Source of the DNA: Glycocaulis sp. | Lineage (GTDB): Bacteria; Pseudomonadota; Alphaproteobacteria; Caulobacterales; Maricaulaceae | Length of the DNA stretch: 64,000 nucleotides | NCBI GenBank assembly: GCA_022565665.1 | Contig: JAIUMI010000004.1 | Coordinates: 118,121 to 182,120 of the forward strand | Direction of reading: 5' to 3' | Part shown: one piece after another, positions 48,107 through 57,688 of the stretch | How positions within the stretch are numbered: position 1 is the first letter of the stretch | Layout: each line of letters starts with the position of its first letter | Made by a program: the position numbers and the translations under genes | The notes under the pieces: generated by a model | What the model saw: the letters and a program-made list of their open reading frames with translations, nothing else | Told to the model about the DNA's origin: nothing | Database searches by the model: none

Positions 48107-49291
48107 TCAGGCGGGCAGGGCGGTGTCCTCAAGCGGACCATGCGTGATCAGCCCAAGGATGTCATTGCTCGCGAAACCGAGCGCCATGGGCCGGATCACG
48201 CCGGGCACCACGCCCAGATCGTAGATTTCTCCGACCGGGCCGTCGAGGCGGAACCAGTGAACGCACGCGCCGGTATCGAGATCGATCACCTGCACGCCGC
48301 ACCAGGGCTCGGAATCGGTTTTCGCAAGCTTCCGGTCGAGCTCCAGCCCCTCGAAACGCTGGTAGCGTGGGCGCGAGAGACCGACGAAAGCGTAATTACC
48401 GTGAAAGGCTAGGCCACGCAGGAATCCGGGGCAGAAGGCGAGCGTGCGGAACTTTGCCTTGCGCCCACGCGTGCCCGGCTCGATCCAGCCGAACTCGCCG
48501 GCGCCGGAGTTCAGTACCCACAGCCTGTCGCGGTAAAGCCGCGGCGAATGCGGCATGGATAGGCCTTCGGCCACTATCTCACCCGATGCAACGTCCATCA
48601 CTATGCCACCATCCGCGCGCCGGTCGCGCCAGCCGTCGATTGTGTCGGACTTGCTTACCGCGGTCACATAGCGGGGCACGCCATCCTGCATTGCCAGCCC
48701 GTTGAGATGGCAACGGTCCTCCTTGACGATTTTCGAGATGAAGGGCGGCTTCCAGACAGGCGTGAAGCTGTGGCGGTCCGAAGGGGTGGCCAGACAGTTG
48801 AAGAGCGTGTTGACGAAAACCGTCCGGCCATCTTTCAGCACCCCGATATCGTGGGCGTCGAGCTCGCCAGTGACATGAATCTCGCGTGGCACGTAACAGG
48901 CGTCGAATACATTGTTGATCTGCTGACCGGGCTCCAGCGTGTTATGGAACTTCACAATCTGGAACAGCGTCGCCAGAAGCAATGTGTCCTTTGAAGAGAC
49001 GCATATCCCCATGGCTTTGCGGAAGAAGCGCTCATGCACCATGAGGCCGCCATCCACATTCTGGCCGAGAAGATAGAACTTGCCGGACTGGTAGGACGAC
49101 ATGGCCAGCGAAATCCGGTTGGCCGCCAGAAAGCCCGGTAATCCAGGCGACATGGAGTAGGCATCCTTTTTATCGGCCGCCGGTGCGTTTCCAGTCGCGA
49201 CCGGGTTCTCGCCGTCCTGAGAGGGCGTAGTGGGGCGGGAATGTTCGCCTCCGCCGGACTGTGGCGGCTGCCTTCCTTCCTGTTCCAACAT
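48107..49291 (-). CDS. TIGR03032 family protein
   Basis: A 394-residue protein with a disordered N-terminus (about 50 residues, polar, Gly/Ser-rich) and a TIGR03032 domain, probably a beta-propeller: MSSYQSGKFYLLG, ERFFRKAMGICVS, VPREIHVTGELDAHDIGV, CHLNGLAMQDGVPRYVTAVS, MPHSPRLYRDRLWVLNSGAGE, FCPGFLRGLAFHGNYAFVGLS. The family has no established function. The start has GGAGG upstream; a longer in-frame reading runs into the shared intergenic region. It is divergent from the giant autotransporter. Confidence 0.8.
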   Translation of the reverse strand: MLEQEGRQPPQSGGGEHSRPTTPSQDGENPVATGNAPAADKKDAYSMSPGLPGFLAANRISLAMSSYQSGKFYLLGQNVDGGLMVHERFFRKAMGICVSSKDTLLLATLFQIVKFHNTLEPGQQINNVFDACYVPREIHVTGELDAHDIGVLKDGRTVFVNTLFNCLATPSDRHSFTPVWKPPFISKIVKEDRCHLNGLAMQDGVPRYVTAVSKSDTIDGWRDRRADGGIVMDVASGEIVAEGLSMPHSPRLYRDRLWVLNSGAGEFGWIEPGTRGRKAKFRTLAFCPGFLRGLAFHGNYAFVGLSRPRYQRFEGLELDRKLAKTDSEPWCGVQVIDLDTGACVHWFRLDGPVGEIYDLGVVPGVIRPMALGFASNDILGLITHGPLEDTALPA

Positions 49292-49390
49292 GAGATGTCC
49301 TCCGCTTTGCGAGCCTCTTATCTGCCAGCATCGCAATATACAAGCGCCGGACAGGCTTACTGGATGACGAATACGTGAAGCATTGTGCGG

Positions 49391-49414
49391 ATAATGCTGC
49401 GATTTCCGCATTAT
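49391..49414. promoter_or_regulatory. Palindromic site between the TIGR03032 and autotransporter genes
   Basis: ATAATGC and GCATTAT form a perfect 7-base dyad around a 10-base centre. A 24-base AT-ended dyad in a divergent intergenic region next to a LysR gene is a reasonable regulator site. Which protein binds it is not shown by the sequence. Confidence 0.5.
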
Positions 49415-49444
49415 ATAAGGATCGGGCACGTAGCTTTGCACTAC

Positions 49445-49463
49445 GGCTAAAGAAACGTTAGCC
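49445..49463. repeat. Short inverted repeat in the divergent intergenic region
   Basis: GGCTAA and TTAGCC flank AGAAACG, and ACGGCTA occurs again just downstream (ACGGCTAC). This could be an operator or a leader hairpin for the autotransporter. The rest of the 377-base gap shows no gene. Confidence 0.35.
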
Positions 49464-49668
49464 AACGGCTACTTGCTCAATTGCATCCCAATGTCTGACT
49501 TGTCCTCGGGGCGCTCTCGACACTGGTCGACGGCGTGGAGTGGCGGATTGCGGCTCCTGCCGGCTCTGCCCTGCCAGTTCGCGGCGAGGTCTTTTGCGTA
49601 GTCAGCGCATCTCGCCGGCGAATGGCCAGACGCATTACGCGGCGCGCACGCCGCCAGGAGAGGCTGAG

Positions 49669-52600
49669 ATGGGAATGCAATCATTACGCCGGAAGGCTTT
49701 GCTGGTGAGCACGATGCTCGCGGGAGCGTATGCCGGCTATGGCAACCGCGCTTACGCGCAGCAGGTTTGCACCCATCAGAGCGGAACGACCTATCTCTGC
49801 GACGGCGCCACCATACTCGAACAGACTTTTTTCGGGGAAAACATTATCGTCGTCACGGGCGATAATCTTGAGGTTGACACCACAGCGCCGGGCAGTTTCG
49901 GCGGCAATGCCTTCAGCCTGGGCGACAGCATCTTCGGCATTTCCGGTGCGGTGTCCTTTATCGATATCGACGGCGCGACGCTCACCGCGGGACAAGATTA
50001 CGCGGCGCTGAGCATTTTTGGTGGGGGCGACTACAACTATTACGGCACGCTCTATCCCGGAAGCATTACCGTCTATACCAACGGCACGCTGCTGGGCGGC
50101 CATACGGGCCTGTACGCCTATAACAATGGTGGTACCGGCTCGGTAGACATCACCGTCAATGGCAGCGTGACCGGCACGGGCTATTACGGCATCCGCGCAC
50201 GCAACGCCAACGCAGGGGGCGATCTCATCATCACCACGGGCGCCGGGTCATCGGTTTCTGGTGGTTACAGTGGCATCCTGGCGGAAAATAACGGACAGGG
50301 CGCCTTGGCGATCACCGCAAATGGCGATGTTACCGGCGCGAGCTATGTCGGCATATCTGCGCAAAATCACGGCACGGATCTCACCGTGACGACAGGCACG
50401 GGCACCACGGTGGCCGGCGGCGAAGTTGGCATTGCGGCCGTTAATTCCGGAAGCGGCCAACTGACAGTCACGGCTGGCGGCGACGTAACCGGCACCGCCT
50501 ATTACGGCATTGTGGCACAAAACCAGGGCACCGGGCTTTCCGTGACGACGCACGCAGGGAGCAGCGTGGTTGGCGGCTTCAGCGGTATTGAAGCGCGCAA
50601 TTTCGGCAGTGGCGCGCTGGATATCACGGCCGACGGCGACGTAACCGGGTTGAATGGCTACGGTATCCGCGCACAGAACAACGGCACCATCCTTACGGTG
50701 ACGGCCGGCACAGGGATATCTGTTTCCGGCGACCTCTTTGGCATCCATGCCCAGAATTACGGTACCGATCTGATCGTGGCCACCGGCACCGGCAGCACCG
50801 TAACAGGCAACGGGGGCGCAGGCATCGTGGCGCTCAACCATGGCAGCGGGCTGCTGGCCGTCACGGCTGGGGGCGATGTAGCTGGCGCCGTCTACTACGG
50901 CATTCTCGCGCAAAACCAGGGTGCCGACCTTTCCGTGACGACCGAGGCGGGGAGCAGCGTCGTCGGCGACTTCAACGGCATTGAAGCGCGTAACTTTGGC
51001 AGCGGGATGCTGACGGTTTCTGCTGACGGGGATGTCACTGGTTTAAGTGGCTACGGTATCCGTGCCCGGGGTTACGGTACCGGCCTCGTTGTGACGACGG
51101 GGGCGGAAAGCGCGATTTCCGGCGATACTACCGGCATCTACGCCAGCAATACCGGCAGCGGCGCCGTGACCATTGATGCCCAGGGCGATGTCGAGGCGAC
51201 CAATGCTTCTGGAACAGGCATTCACGCCGCCAATTTCACCGGTGTCGATGCTGATGGAAACAGCATCAATATCACCACCGGGGGCACCATCGAAGGGACG
51301 GGGCTCGGCATTTACGCCGTCAATCATGCATCCGGCGCCGTGAACATCATCTCTACCGGGGATGTCCTCAACAGCAGTTCCGGCATTCTTGCCTACAATA
51401 CTTCGCTCAACGGCACCGGCACCAGCATCAGCATTGAGGCGGCGCGGGTCACCACCCAGCTCAGCGCGATCTACGCGCTCAATAATGGTACCGGTGCGCT
51501 ATCGATTGTCACCACGGGCGATATAACCAGCATGAACGGAAGGGGCATCGTCGCGTTCCAAGCTGGCAGCGACGTTGATATCGTCACGCTGGCCGGCACG
51601 ACGGTTAGCGGCGGCATGCGCGGCATCTCGAGCATCAATGGCGGCACAGGTGCGCTGACCATTATGGCAGGCGGAGGGGTCTACGGGACCGGTAACAACA
51701 GCAGAGGCATCTTTGCCTGGAACACTGTCGCCAGCACCACCGATCTCACAGTCACCACGGCGGCCGGAACCACAATCAGCAGCGTGATGGGTGGTATAAG
51801 CGCTCTCAACAGTGGCAGCGGCGCCGTGACCATCAATGCCCAGGGCGATGTCCATGCGACACATGCCTATTCCACCGGCATCGAAGCGTTCAACAACAAT
51901 GGCGTCGATGCCGACGGCAACAGCATCAACCTCAATGCAGCCGGAACAGTGACCGGGGGATGGGCCGGCATTTACGCCCATAATTATGGCCCCGGCGCCG
52001 TGAACATCGTTTCCACGGGAGATGTTTCCAGCGATGTGGGCGCCGGCATCTTTGCGTACAATGTAGCCGGCACCGATCTCAACATCACGGCTGCCCAGAC
52101 CACCGGCTATCGCGCAGGTATCGATGCGATCCAGGCCGGTACCGCACGCCTGACGATCCTGGCCACCGGCAATGTTTCGGCATTGGCGGCCTACGGCCCG
52201 TCGATCGGCATCTGGGCACGGAGCGACAGCAGCGGCAGCGGCATCGACATCACCACAGCGGCAAACACGGCCGTCAATGCAGGAGCAACCGGTATCTCCG
52301 CGCGCAATAACGGCGCTGGCGCGCTGACGGTTACCGCTGGCGGCGATGTTACGGGAACCGGAAATACCGGCATCTATACGCGCAATCAGGGGACAGATCT
52401 TATCGTGACCACCGGCGCGGGCGTCGCCGTAAGTGGTGGCGATTTCGGTATTGCTTCGATAAACGACGGAACCGGCGAACTGACGGTGACGGCTGATGGC
52501 GACCTTACCGGCAGTAATTTCTACGGGATTTTCGCGCAGAATTCCGGCACGGATCTGACCATCACCCTCGGTATGGGTGCGGCAGTTACCGGAGGGTACG

Positions 52601-55600
52601 ACGCTATCGAAGCCCGCAATTTCGGTAGCGGCGCGCTGACCATAACGACGGACGGAAATATTACGGGCCTCAGCCGATCCGGCATTTTCGCGCGGAGCTT
52701 CGGCAGCGGCATCAGTATAGCCGCCGCGCTGGGCGCCAACATCACCGGCGCCACGCACGGCATCCGTGCGCAAAACAGCGGTGCTGGCGTGATCGAGATT
52801 GATGTCGCGGCCGGAAGCTCGGTGACGAGCACAGGCAGCGGATACGCCATAGACATCTCGGGCAGCGAGGCCATCGTCAGCGTCGCTGGCGCGCTGAACG
52901 GCGGGGCAGGCGGCGCCATCCGGTTCGACGATTTCGATAACCAGCTGACCTTGCACACCGGCGCCACGATCAATGGCGATGTGGTTGGCGGCGCGCTGGA
53001 CGACAGCCTGTCCCTTGTGGGCGTGGGAACCGGCACATTCAATATCGGCCAGCTCCAGAATTTCGAGATTCTTGCCAAGGATGGGACCGGTCACTGGATC
53101 CTCACCGGCGCCAACACTGATGCCATGAGCTTTGCCCTGAATGCGGGCCGGCTCACAGTAGATGCCGCTCTCGGTTTCACGGACATTGCCGTAAGCGGCG
53201 GTGCCATTCTGGGCGGGACGGGCGCCATTGGCGGCGATGTGACGGTGCTGGACGGGGGCATCATCGCGCCGGGTGCCAGCACCGGCACGCTGACAGTAGG
53301 CAATCTGTTCCTGTCTTCGGGCTCGGTGCTGGACTTCGAGCTGGGCATGGCGGGTGTGGTCGGCGGCGGGGTCAATGACCTCATCATCGTCGGCAATGAT
53401 CTGGTGCTCGACGGTGTTTTGAATATTACCGATGTCGGCGGGTTCGGTCCCGGCGTCTACGCGCTGATCACCTATGGTGGCGACCTGACCGATAACGGTC
53501 TTGAGTTCGGCATCCTGCCGGGTGGTGTCACCGCGAACGAGCTGTTGATCCAGACCGCGGTAACCGGAGAGATCAATCTTCTCTCCACCTTTGGAGCCAC
53601 ACTGGGCTTCTGGGATGGCGCCGACCCGGCATTGCACGACAATGGCGTCATTGATGGCGGCCAGGGTGTCTGGAACACGGTCAACCGCAACTGGACCGGT
53701 ATGGATGGCGACGTCAACGGTTCGTGGGATGGCGGTTTCGCCGTATTCCAGGGTGTAGCAGGCACGGTGACGGTTGAAGGCGGCGTCGACTTTGCCGGCT
53801 TGCAGATACGCACCGATGGATATGTGATTGAGAGCGGTGCTGGCGGCGTCCTCAACATGACCGGGGCCGAGACCATCCTGCGCGTGGACGCTGGTGTGAC
53901 CGGCGAGGTGTCGGCGGCCATCGCCGGGGAGGGGACGCTGGTCAAGACCGACCTGGGCACGCTGATCCTCACCGGCGGCAATATCTATACCGGCGGGACA
54001 GAGGTGCGCAGCGGCACGCTCATCGGCTCTACCAGCTCGATTATCGGCGATATCGCCAATGACGGTGTGGTGGTGTTCAGTCAGGCGGATGATGCGACAC
54101 TGGATCAGGCACTTTCCGGCGATGGCCTGTTCCGCTTTACCGGCGGGGCGCAGTTCACGCTGGCGGGCGCGAACACCTATTCGGGCGGGACGGACGTCAT
54201 CGGCTCCGGCCTTGTGCTGACGGCCAGCACCAGCGCCGGCACGGGCGGCATCGCGCTGAGCAACGCCAGCCTAACCTATACTGACGGGATCTCGGTGGCC
54301 AACGTCCTGACTCTGTCGGGCAGTAACAGTCTTTCCGTCGCTTCAGGCTCAGCCACCCATGCCGGATCGCTTGCCGGTTCGGGTGATTTCACGCTGGGCG
54401 GCCCTGGCACGCTGGTGTTTGCCGGCAATGGTTCGGCCTTTACCGGCCACACGACGATTACCGGCAATGTGCTGGTCAACGGCGTGCTCGGCGGCACAAT
54501 CGAAGTCGCCGATGGCGGGGTCTTGCGCGGCTTTGGCACGCTGGGCTCGACCACCCTGCTCTCCGGCTCCACCATCGCGCCCGGCAATTCGGTCGGCACG
54601 CTGACCATCGATGGCGATCTGATCTTCGAGAGCGGTTCGGTCTATGAGGCCACAGCCCTGCCCGATGGCAGCTCTGACCTTATCGATGTGAGCGGCACGA
54701 TCACCATCAATGGCGGTTCGGTGCTGGTGGTGGGCACCGATAGCGGATTTGCCGCCAATACAAGCTATAACCTGCTGACGGCTGCCGGCGGCATTAGCGG
54801 GGAATTCGACAGCATCTCCACCAATTTCGCCTTCCTGAACCCGATCCTGTCGCTGACGGGCAACGGCCTGTTGCTGACACTTCAGCGCAATGATGTCGAC
54901 TTCGTCCATTACGCGCAGACCAATAACCAGGGTTCGGCAGCCCGCGCCGCCGACAGTCTCGGGTCAGGTAACCCGCTCTGGGATGCGCTGGTCCTGCTGG
55001 ATGAGGCTTCAGCGCCGGGTGCCTTTGAAGGCCTGTCGGGCGAAATTCACGCCACGCACCGCCAGCTTCTGCTGGACGAGACCGTCCATACCCGCCGGGC
55101 CATCAACTCGCGTCTGGCAGCCGCGGGTAGCGAAGAGGCTGGTTCCGCCTGGATCAGCGGTCATTTCGGCGGCGCGCAGATGGATGCCCGCACGGGCGTG
55201 TCTGGCGTGTCCGCAGACAGCTCCGGGGCGATATTCGGTATCGATATGCCGGTACATGAGAGCGCGCGTATCGGCGTCATGGCCAGCTTCACCGAGGCCA
55301 GCTTCCACCTGGCCGGACCCGGGCAGGGCGCCGGCACCACGCAAAGCCGGTCGCTGGGCCTCTATGGCGGCCTGCAGCTGGGCGCGCTGGGGGTAAGTGG
55401 CGGGGCTATCTATGGCTGGCATGATCTGACCACCCGCCGGGCCGTTACTTTCCCCGGCTTCAACGAGCACATCGCCTCCAGCCACAGCGCCGACACGATC
55501 CAGCTCTTCGGTGAGGCCAGCCTTGCCGGCCCTGCCGGCTTCGAGCCCTTCCTCTCGCTGGCCCATATGCGCCTTGATACCGGGAACTTCACCGAAACCG

Positions 55601-55950
55601 GCGGCGCGGCTGCGCTCGTGATCGACAGCGAGACCCGCCAGATGACGCAAGGCACGCTGGGCAGCCGCCTCTCCCATGACTGGCAGGCAGCAGGCACACA
55701 TCTGCGCTTTGCAGGCTCGCTCGGCTGGCGGCGCGTGTTCAGCGGCCATCGCCAGTTCGTCTCCGGCGATCTGTCGGGTGCGCCGGTCTTCTTCGAAGGC
55801 AATGGCATCGACCGTGACGCCGCTGCCATCGAAGCGGGCATCCATATCGAGCCGGTAAACCGTATCAGCCTGGAAATCGGCTATGCCGGCGAGATCGGAT
55901 CAAACGCCCGCAATCATGGTGCACAGTTCCGCGCAAAATGGGGCTTTTAG
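49669..55950 (+). CDS. Giant autotransporter adhesin-like protein
   Basis: A protein of about 2,093 residues: signal peptide (cleavage after AYA near residue 30), a long Gly/Thr/Asn-rich beta-helical passenger (to about residue 1,800) with units such as GDVTGTGYYGI and SGALTVTAGG, at least two autotransporter-associated repeats (GTLVKTDLGTLILTGG, FTLGGPGTLVFAGNG), and a C-terminal beta-barrel from about residue 1,825 ending in WGF. An AGGAGAGG ribosome site supports the start; longer upstream readings have no signal peptide. Likely displayed on or released from the outer membrane; the ligand is unknown. Confidence 0.9.
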   Translation: MGMQSLRRKALLVSTMLAGAYAGYGNRAYAQQVCTHQSGTTYLCDGATILEQTFFGENIIVVTGDNLEVDTTAPGSFGGNAFSLGDSIFGISGAVSFIDIDGATLTAGQDYAALSIFGGGDYNYYGTLYPGSITVYTNGTLLGGHTGLYAYNNGGTGSVDITVNGSVTGTGYYGIRARNANAGGDLIITTGAGSSVSGGYSGILAENNGQGALAITANGDVTGASYVGISAQNHGTDLTVTTGTGTTVAGGEVGIAAVNSGSGQLTVTAGGDVTGTAYYGIVAQNQGTGLSVTTHAGSSVVGGFSGIEARNFGSGALDITADGDVTGLNGYGIRAQNNGTILTVTAGTGISVSGDLFGIHAQNYGTDLIVATGTGSTVTGNGGAGIVALNHGSGLLAVTAGGDVAGAVYYGILAQNQGADLSVTTEAGSSVVGDFNGIEARNFGSGMLTVSADGDVTGLSGYGIRARGYGTGLVVTTGAESAISGDTTGIYASNTGSGAVTIDAQGDVEATNASGTGIHAANFTGVDADGNSINITTGGTIEGTGLGIYAVNHASGAVNIISTGDVLNSSSGILAYNTSLNGTGTSISIEAARVTTQLSAIYALNNGTGALSIVTTGDITSMNGRGIVAFQAGSDVDIVTLAGTTVSGGMRGISSINGGTGALTIMAGGGVYGTGNNSRGIFAWNTVASTTDLTVTTAAGTTISSVMGGISALNSGSGAVTINAQGDVHATHAYSTGIEAFNNNGVDADGNSINLNAAGTVTGGWAGIYAHNYGPGAVNIVSTGDVSSDVGAGIFAYNVAGTDLNITAAQTTGYRAGIDAIQAGTARLTILATGNVSALAAYGPSIGIWARSDSSGSGIDITTAANTAVNAGATGISARNNGAGALTVTAGGDVTGTGNTGIYTRNQGTDLIVTTGAGVAVSGGDFGIASINDGTGELTVTADGDLTGSNFYGIFAQNSGTDLTITLGMGAAVTGGYDAIEARNFGSGALTITTDGNITGLSRSGIFARSFGSGISIAAALGANITGATHGIRAQNSGAGVIEIDVAAGSSVTSTGSGYAIDISGSEAIVSVAGALNGGAGGAIRFDDFDNQLTLHTGATINGDVVGGALDDSLSLVGVGTGTFNIGQLQNFEILAKDGTGHWILTGANTDAMSFALNAGRLTVDAALGFTDIAVSGGAILGGTGAIGGDVTVLDGGIIAPGASTGTLTVGNLFLSSGSVLDFELGMAGVVGGGVNDLIIVGNDLVLDGVLNITDVGGFGPGVYALITYGGDLTDNGLEFGILPGGVTANELLIQTAVTGEINLLSTFGATLGFWDGADPALHDNGVIDGGQGVWNTVNRNWTGMDGDVNGSWDGGFAVFQGVAGTVTVEGGVDFAGLQIRTDGYVIESGAGGVLNMTGAETILRVDAGVTGEVSAAIAGEGTLVKTDLGTLILTGGNIYTGGTEVRSGTLIGSTSSIIGDIANDGVVVFSQADDATLDQALSGDGLFRFTGGAQFTLAGANTYSGGTDVIGSGLVLTASTSAGTGGIALSNASLTYTDGISVANVLTLSGSNSLSVASGSATHAGSLAGSGDFTLGGPGTLVFAGNGSAFTGHTTITGNVLVNGVLGGTIEVADGGVLRGFGTLGSTTLLSGSTIAPGNSVGTLTIDGDLIFESGSVYEATALPDGSSDLIDVSGTITINGGSVLVVGTDSGFAANTSYNLLTAAGGISGEFDSISTNFAFLNPILSLTGNGLLLTLQRNDVDFVHYAQTNNQGSAARAADSLGSGNPLWDALVLLDEASAPGAFEGLSGEIHATHRQLLLDETVHTRRAINSRLAAAGSEEAGSAWISGHFGGAQMDARTGVSGVSADSSGAIFGIDMPVHESARIGVMASFTEASFHLAGPGQGAGTTQSRSLGLYGGLQLGALGVSGGAIYGWHDLTTRRAVTFPGFNEHIASSHSADTIQLFGEASLAGPAGFEPFLSLAHMRLDTGNFTETGGAAALVIDSETRQMTQGTLGSRLSHDWQAAGTHLRFAGSLGWRRVFSGHRQFVSGDLSGAPVFFEGNGIDRDAAAIEAGIHIEPVNRISLEIGYAGEIGSNARNHGAQFRAKWGF
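50449..51082 (+). repeat. Duplicated ~240-base super-repeat in the autotransporter
   Basis: The segments at about 50449-50688 and 50842-51082 encode near-copies: both contain a YYGI-AQNQG stretch, then AGSSVVG, GIEARNFGSG and DGDVTGL-GYGIRA. They are larger copies built from a basic unit of about 52 residues that recurs through the first half of the passenger. Duplication by unequal recombination is likely. Confidence 0.75.
51154..52026 (+). repeat. Second duplicated 213-base block in the autotransporter
   Basis: Segments 51154-51366 and 51814-52026 are the same length and encode near-copies: GSGAVTI-AQGDV, GVDADGNSIN and GAVNI-STGDV occur in both. They differ in sequence from the other super-repeat, so at least two separate internal duplications built this passenger. 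Confidence 0.75.
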
Positions 55951-56141
55951 CGGGCAGGCGCGGGCGGCCGCATCGAGGCCGGGCAGGGGGTGTCCTTGCC
56001 TGGCCGGTGGTGGTGCTCCCATCGCATGTCCGGCTCTGGCAAGTTCGCCGCGCAGGAGGGAAGGGGGCCTGGAGGGCTCACAGGCTGTAAGCCGTTCAGA
56101 AACTGCCTGCGTACGCAGGAGATCGTCAGTCTACCGCCTCA

Positions 56142-56710
56142 TCAGCTCAACCCCTTCGCCAAACATGTGCCCGGTCTGGGCGCGGCCGGATAGTGATCGC
56201 CGATTGCGGGCGGGCGGGGCTTTGGTGCCCCTTCAGCCTCCATGCGCATGATTGTTTCGAGCGTGGCACTCAGGCGCTTGTTCTCCACCAGATCTGGCCG
56301 GTTTACGCGGCGCAGCGTGTCGAAGGTGGTGTAGGTGAGCAGGGCGCCCTGATAGCGGATTTCGAGCCGGCCATCGGGGTAGTCATATACGGTGACATCG
56401 CGGCCGATGGCGCGAAGGGAGAAGGGGCGTTCAGTCAGCAGGAAGCGGACCTTGTTGTACGGGAGTGTGAGTGATTGGGAGACCCGCCTGGTGTTTTTAC
56501 GCAGAAGGCATGGGTTGATCATCGCATTGCGATCCAGCGGCTGGTGGGCATCGACCGGACTGCGGGCTGGTTTGGCAAAGGCGGTGTTGAAACGGTCGAT
56601 ATAGCCTTGTGCAAACCGGTCGGCTTCAACGATAGAGGCGGGCCCGCGCAGATGATGTCGATATTCAGCTGCTCAAGCGCGTGGTCGGCATTGGTATTGG
56701 AGCACTGATG
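56142..56710 (-). pseudogene. ISNCY-type transposase remnant
   Basis: The C-terminal part matches ISNCY/IS1202-like transposases: RRVSQSLTLPYNKVRFLL, VTVYDYPDGRLEIRY and VENKRLSATLETI. The preceding codons in the same frame read AQGYIDRFNTAFAKPARSPV and DAHQPLDRNAM. Further upstream a second frame gives ALEQLNIDIICAG, which normally precedes the missing SPQAKGRVER segment, so an internal deletion with frameshift is visible. The catalytic core N-terminal to this is absent. No terminal inverted repeats were found. Confidence 0.75.
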
Positions 56711-56827
56711 CCGAAGCAGGGAGGCAGTTAGTGGGAAGTGACGCACCACAATCGAAACTTCCTCTGGGTCGCATAATAAATATTATGAGAAGCCATGTGG
56801 CGCATCGCCAACAGGGTCCGGGGGCTT

Positions 56828-57688
56828 CTACGCCGGATCTGCGGCCAGAAGCTCGCCTGTCGCTTCGCTGATCACCAGTTTCAGCCCGTCATAGGCCGGC
56901 CGAACACCGTCCGGGCAGCGCGCCAGCGTCGCGCGGTAATCGAGATCAATATGCATATTGGTGAGCACGCCATGGGCGACATCAGCGCGTTTCAGCCAGC
57001 CGAGCGTCTGGTCAAAATGCGAGTGTGACGGATGCGGCTTGTCACGCAAGGCATCGGCAATCCAGACGCTTACGCCGATAATCGCGTCAAAGGCGCTATC
57101 GGGCATGGTCAGCACATCCGGCGTATAAGCCAGCGGCCCAATGCGTACACCGCTGCACGGCACGGAGCCATGATCCACGGTGAAGAACCGGCCATGGATG
57201 CGCCCGCCTGCCCCGTCGAGCTCAAATGCGGATTCTCCCGGCAGCACGATGGGTTCCAAGATCGGCGGATAGCCGGAGCCTTGCGGCGTCTCGAAAATGT
57301 ATCCGAAGCGTTCGAACAGCGCTTCATAAGCAAAATCAGCCATATAGGCCGGTAATTTCGCGCGCCGGCGATAAACGATCGCGCGCAGATCATCGATCCC
57401 GTGGGACTGGTCGGCATGATCGTGGGTGAAGGCCACGCCATCAAGCCCGGTCACGCCTTCGCGCAGCATCTGAAATCGTAAATCGGGTGATGTATCAATG
57501 AGTAAGCGCGTGATCTTCACGCAATCGGCCAGGGCAGACAGGCTTTCCGCGCGTTCCACCAGTAGCGAGCAGCGCGTACGGTAATTCTTCGGCTCTGCCG
57601 GATCGCACGCCCCCCAATCACCATCCACGCGCGGCACACCGCCGGACGAGCCGCAGCCCAGCAGGGTGATGCGCAAGAGCCCGCTCAT
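56828..57688 (-). CDS. MBL-fold metallohydrolase, PhnP-like
   Basis: A 286-residue metallo-beta-lactamase fold protein with LLGCGSSGGVPRVDGDWGACDP at the start, typical of PhnP-like phosphodiesterases. The metal motif reads FTHDHADQSHGIDDLR; the usual final His of HxHxDH is Gln here. Later motifs are VDHGSVPC and a C-terminal THMHIDLDY-type segment (TNMHIDLDYRATL). Its start overlaps the tatD stop (ATGA). PhnP acts in phosphonate breakdown, but no phn genes are nearby, so the substrate is open. Confidence 0.85.
   Translation of the reverse strand: MSGLLRITLLGCGSSGGVPRVDGDWGACDPAEPKNYRTRCSLLVERAESLSALADCVKITRLLIDTSPDLRFQMLREGVTGLDGVAFTHDHADQSHGIDDLRAIVYRRRAKLPAYMADFAYEALFERFGYIFETPQGSGYPPILEPIVLPGESAFELDGAGGRIHGRFFTVDHGSVPCSGVRIGPLAYTPDVLTMPDSAFDAIIGVSVWIADALRDKPHPSHSHFDQTLGWLKRADVAHGVLTNMHIDLDYRATLARCPDGVRPAYDGLKLVISEATGELLAADPA

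Noticed and set aside
49540-49668. Upstream extension of the autotransporter reading frame by 43 codons
   Set aside because: The extension has no signal peptide at its start, while the chosen ATG has AGGAGAGG before it and a clean signal sequence after it.
51499-53637. Long 712-codon minus-strand reading frame inside the autotransporter gene
   Set aside because: It is opposite a highly repetitive GC-rich gene, has low-complexity translation mirroring the repeats, no ribosome site and no recognisable domain.
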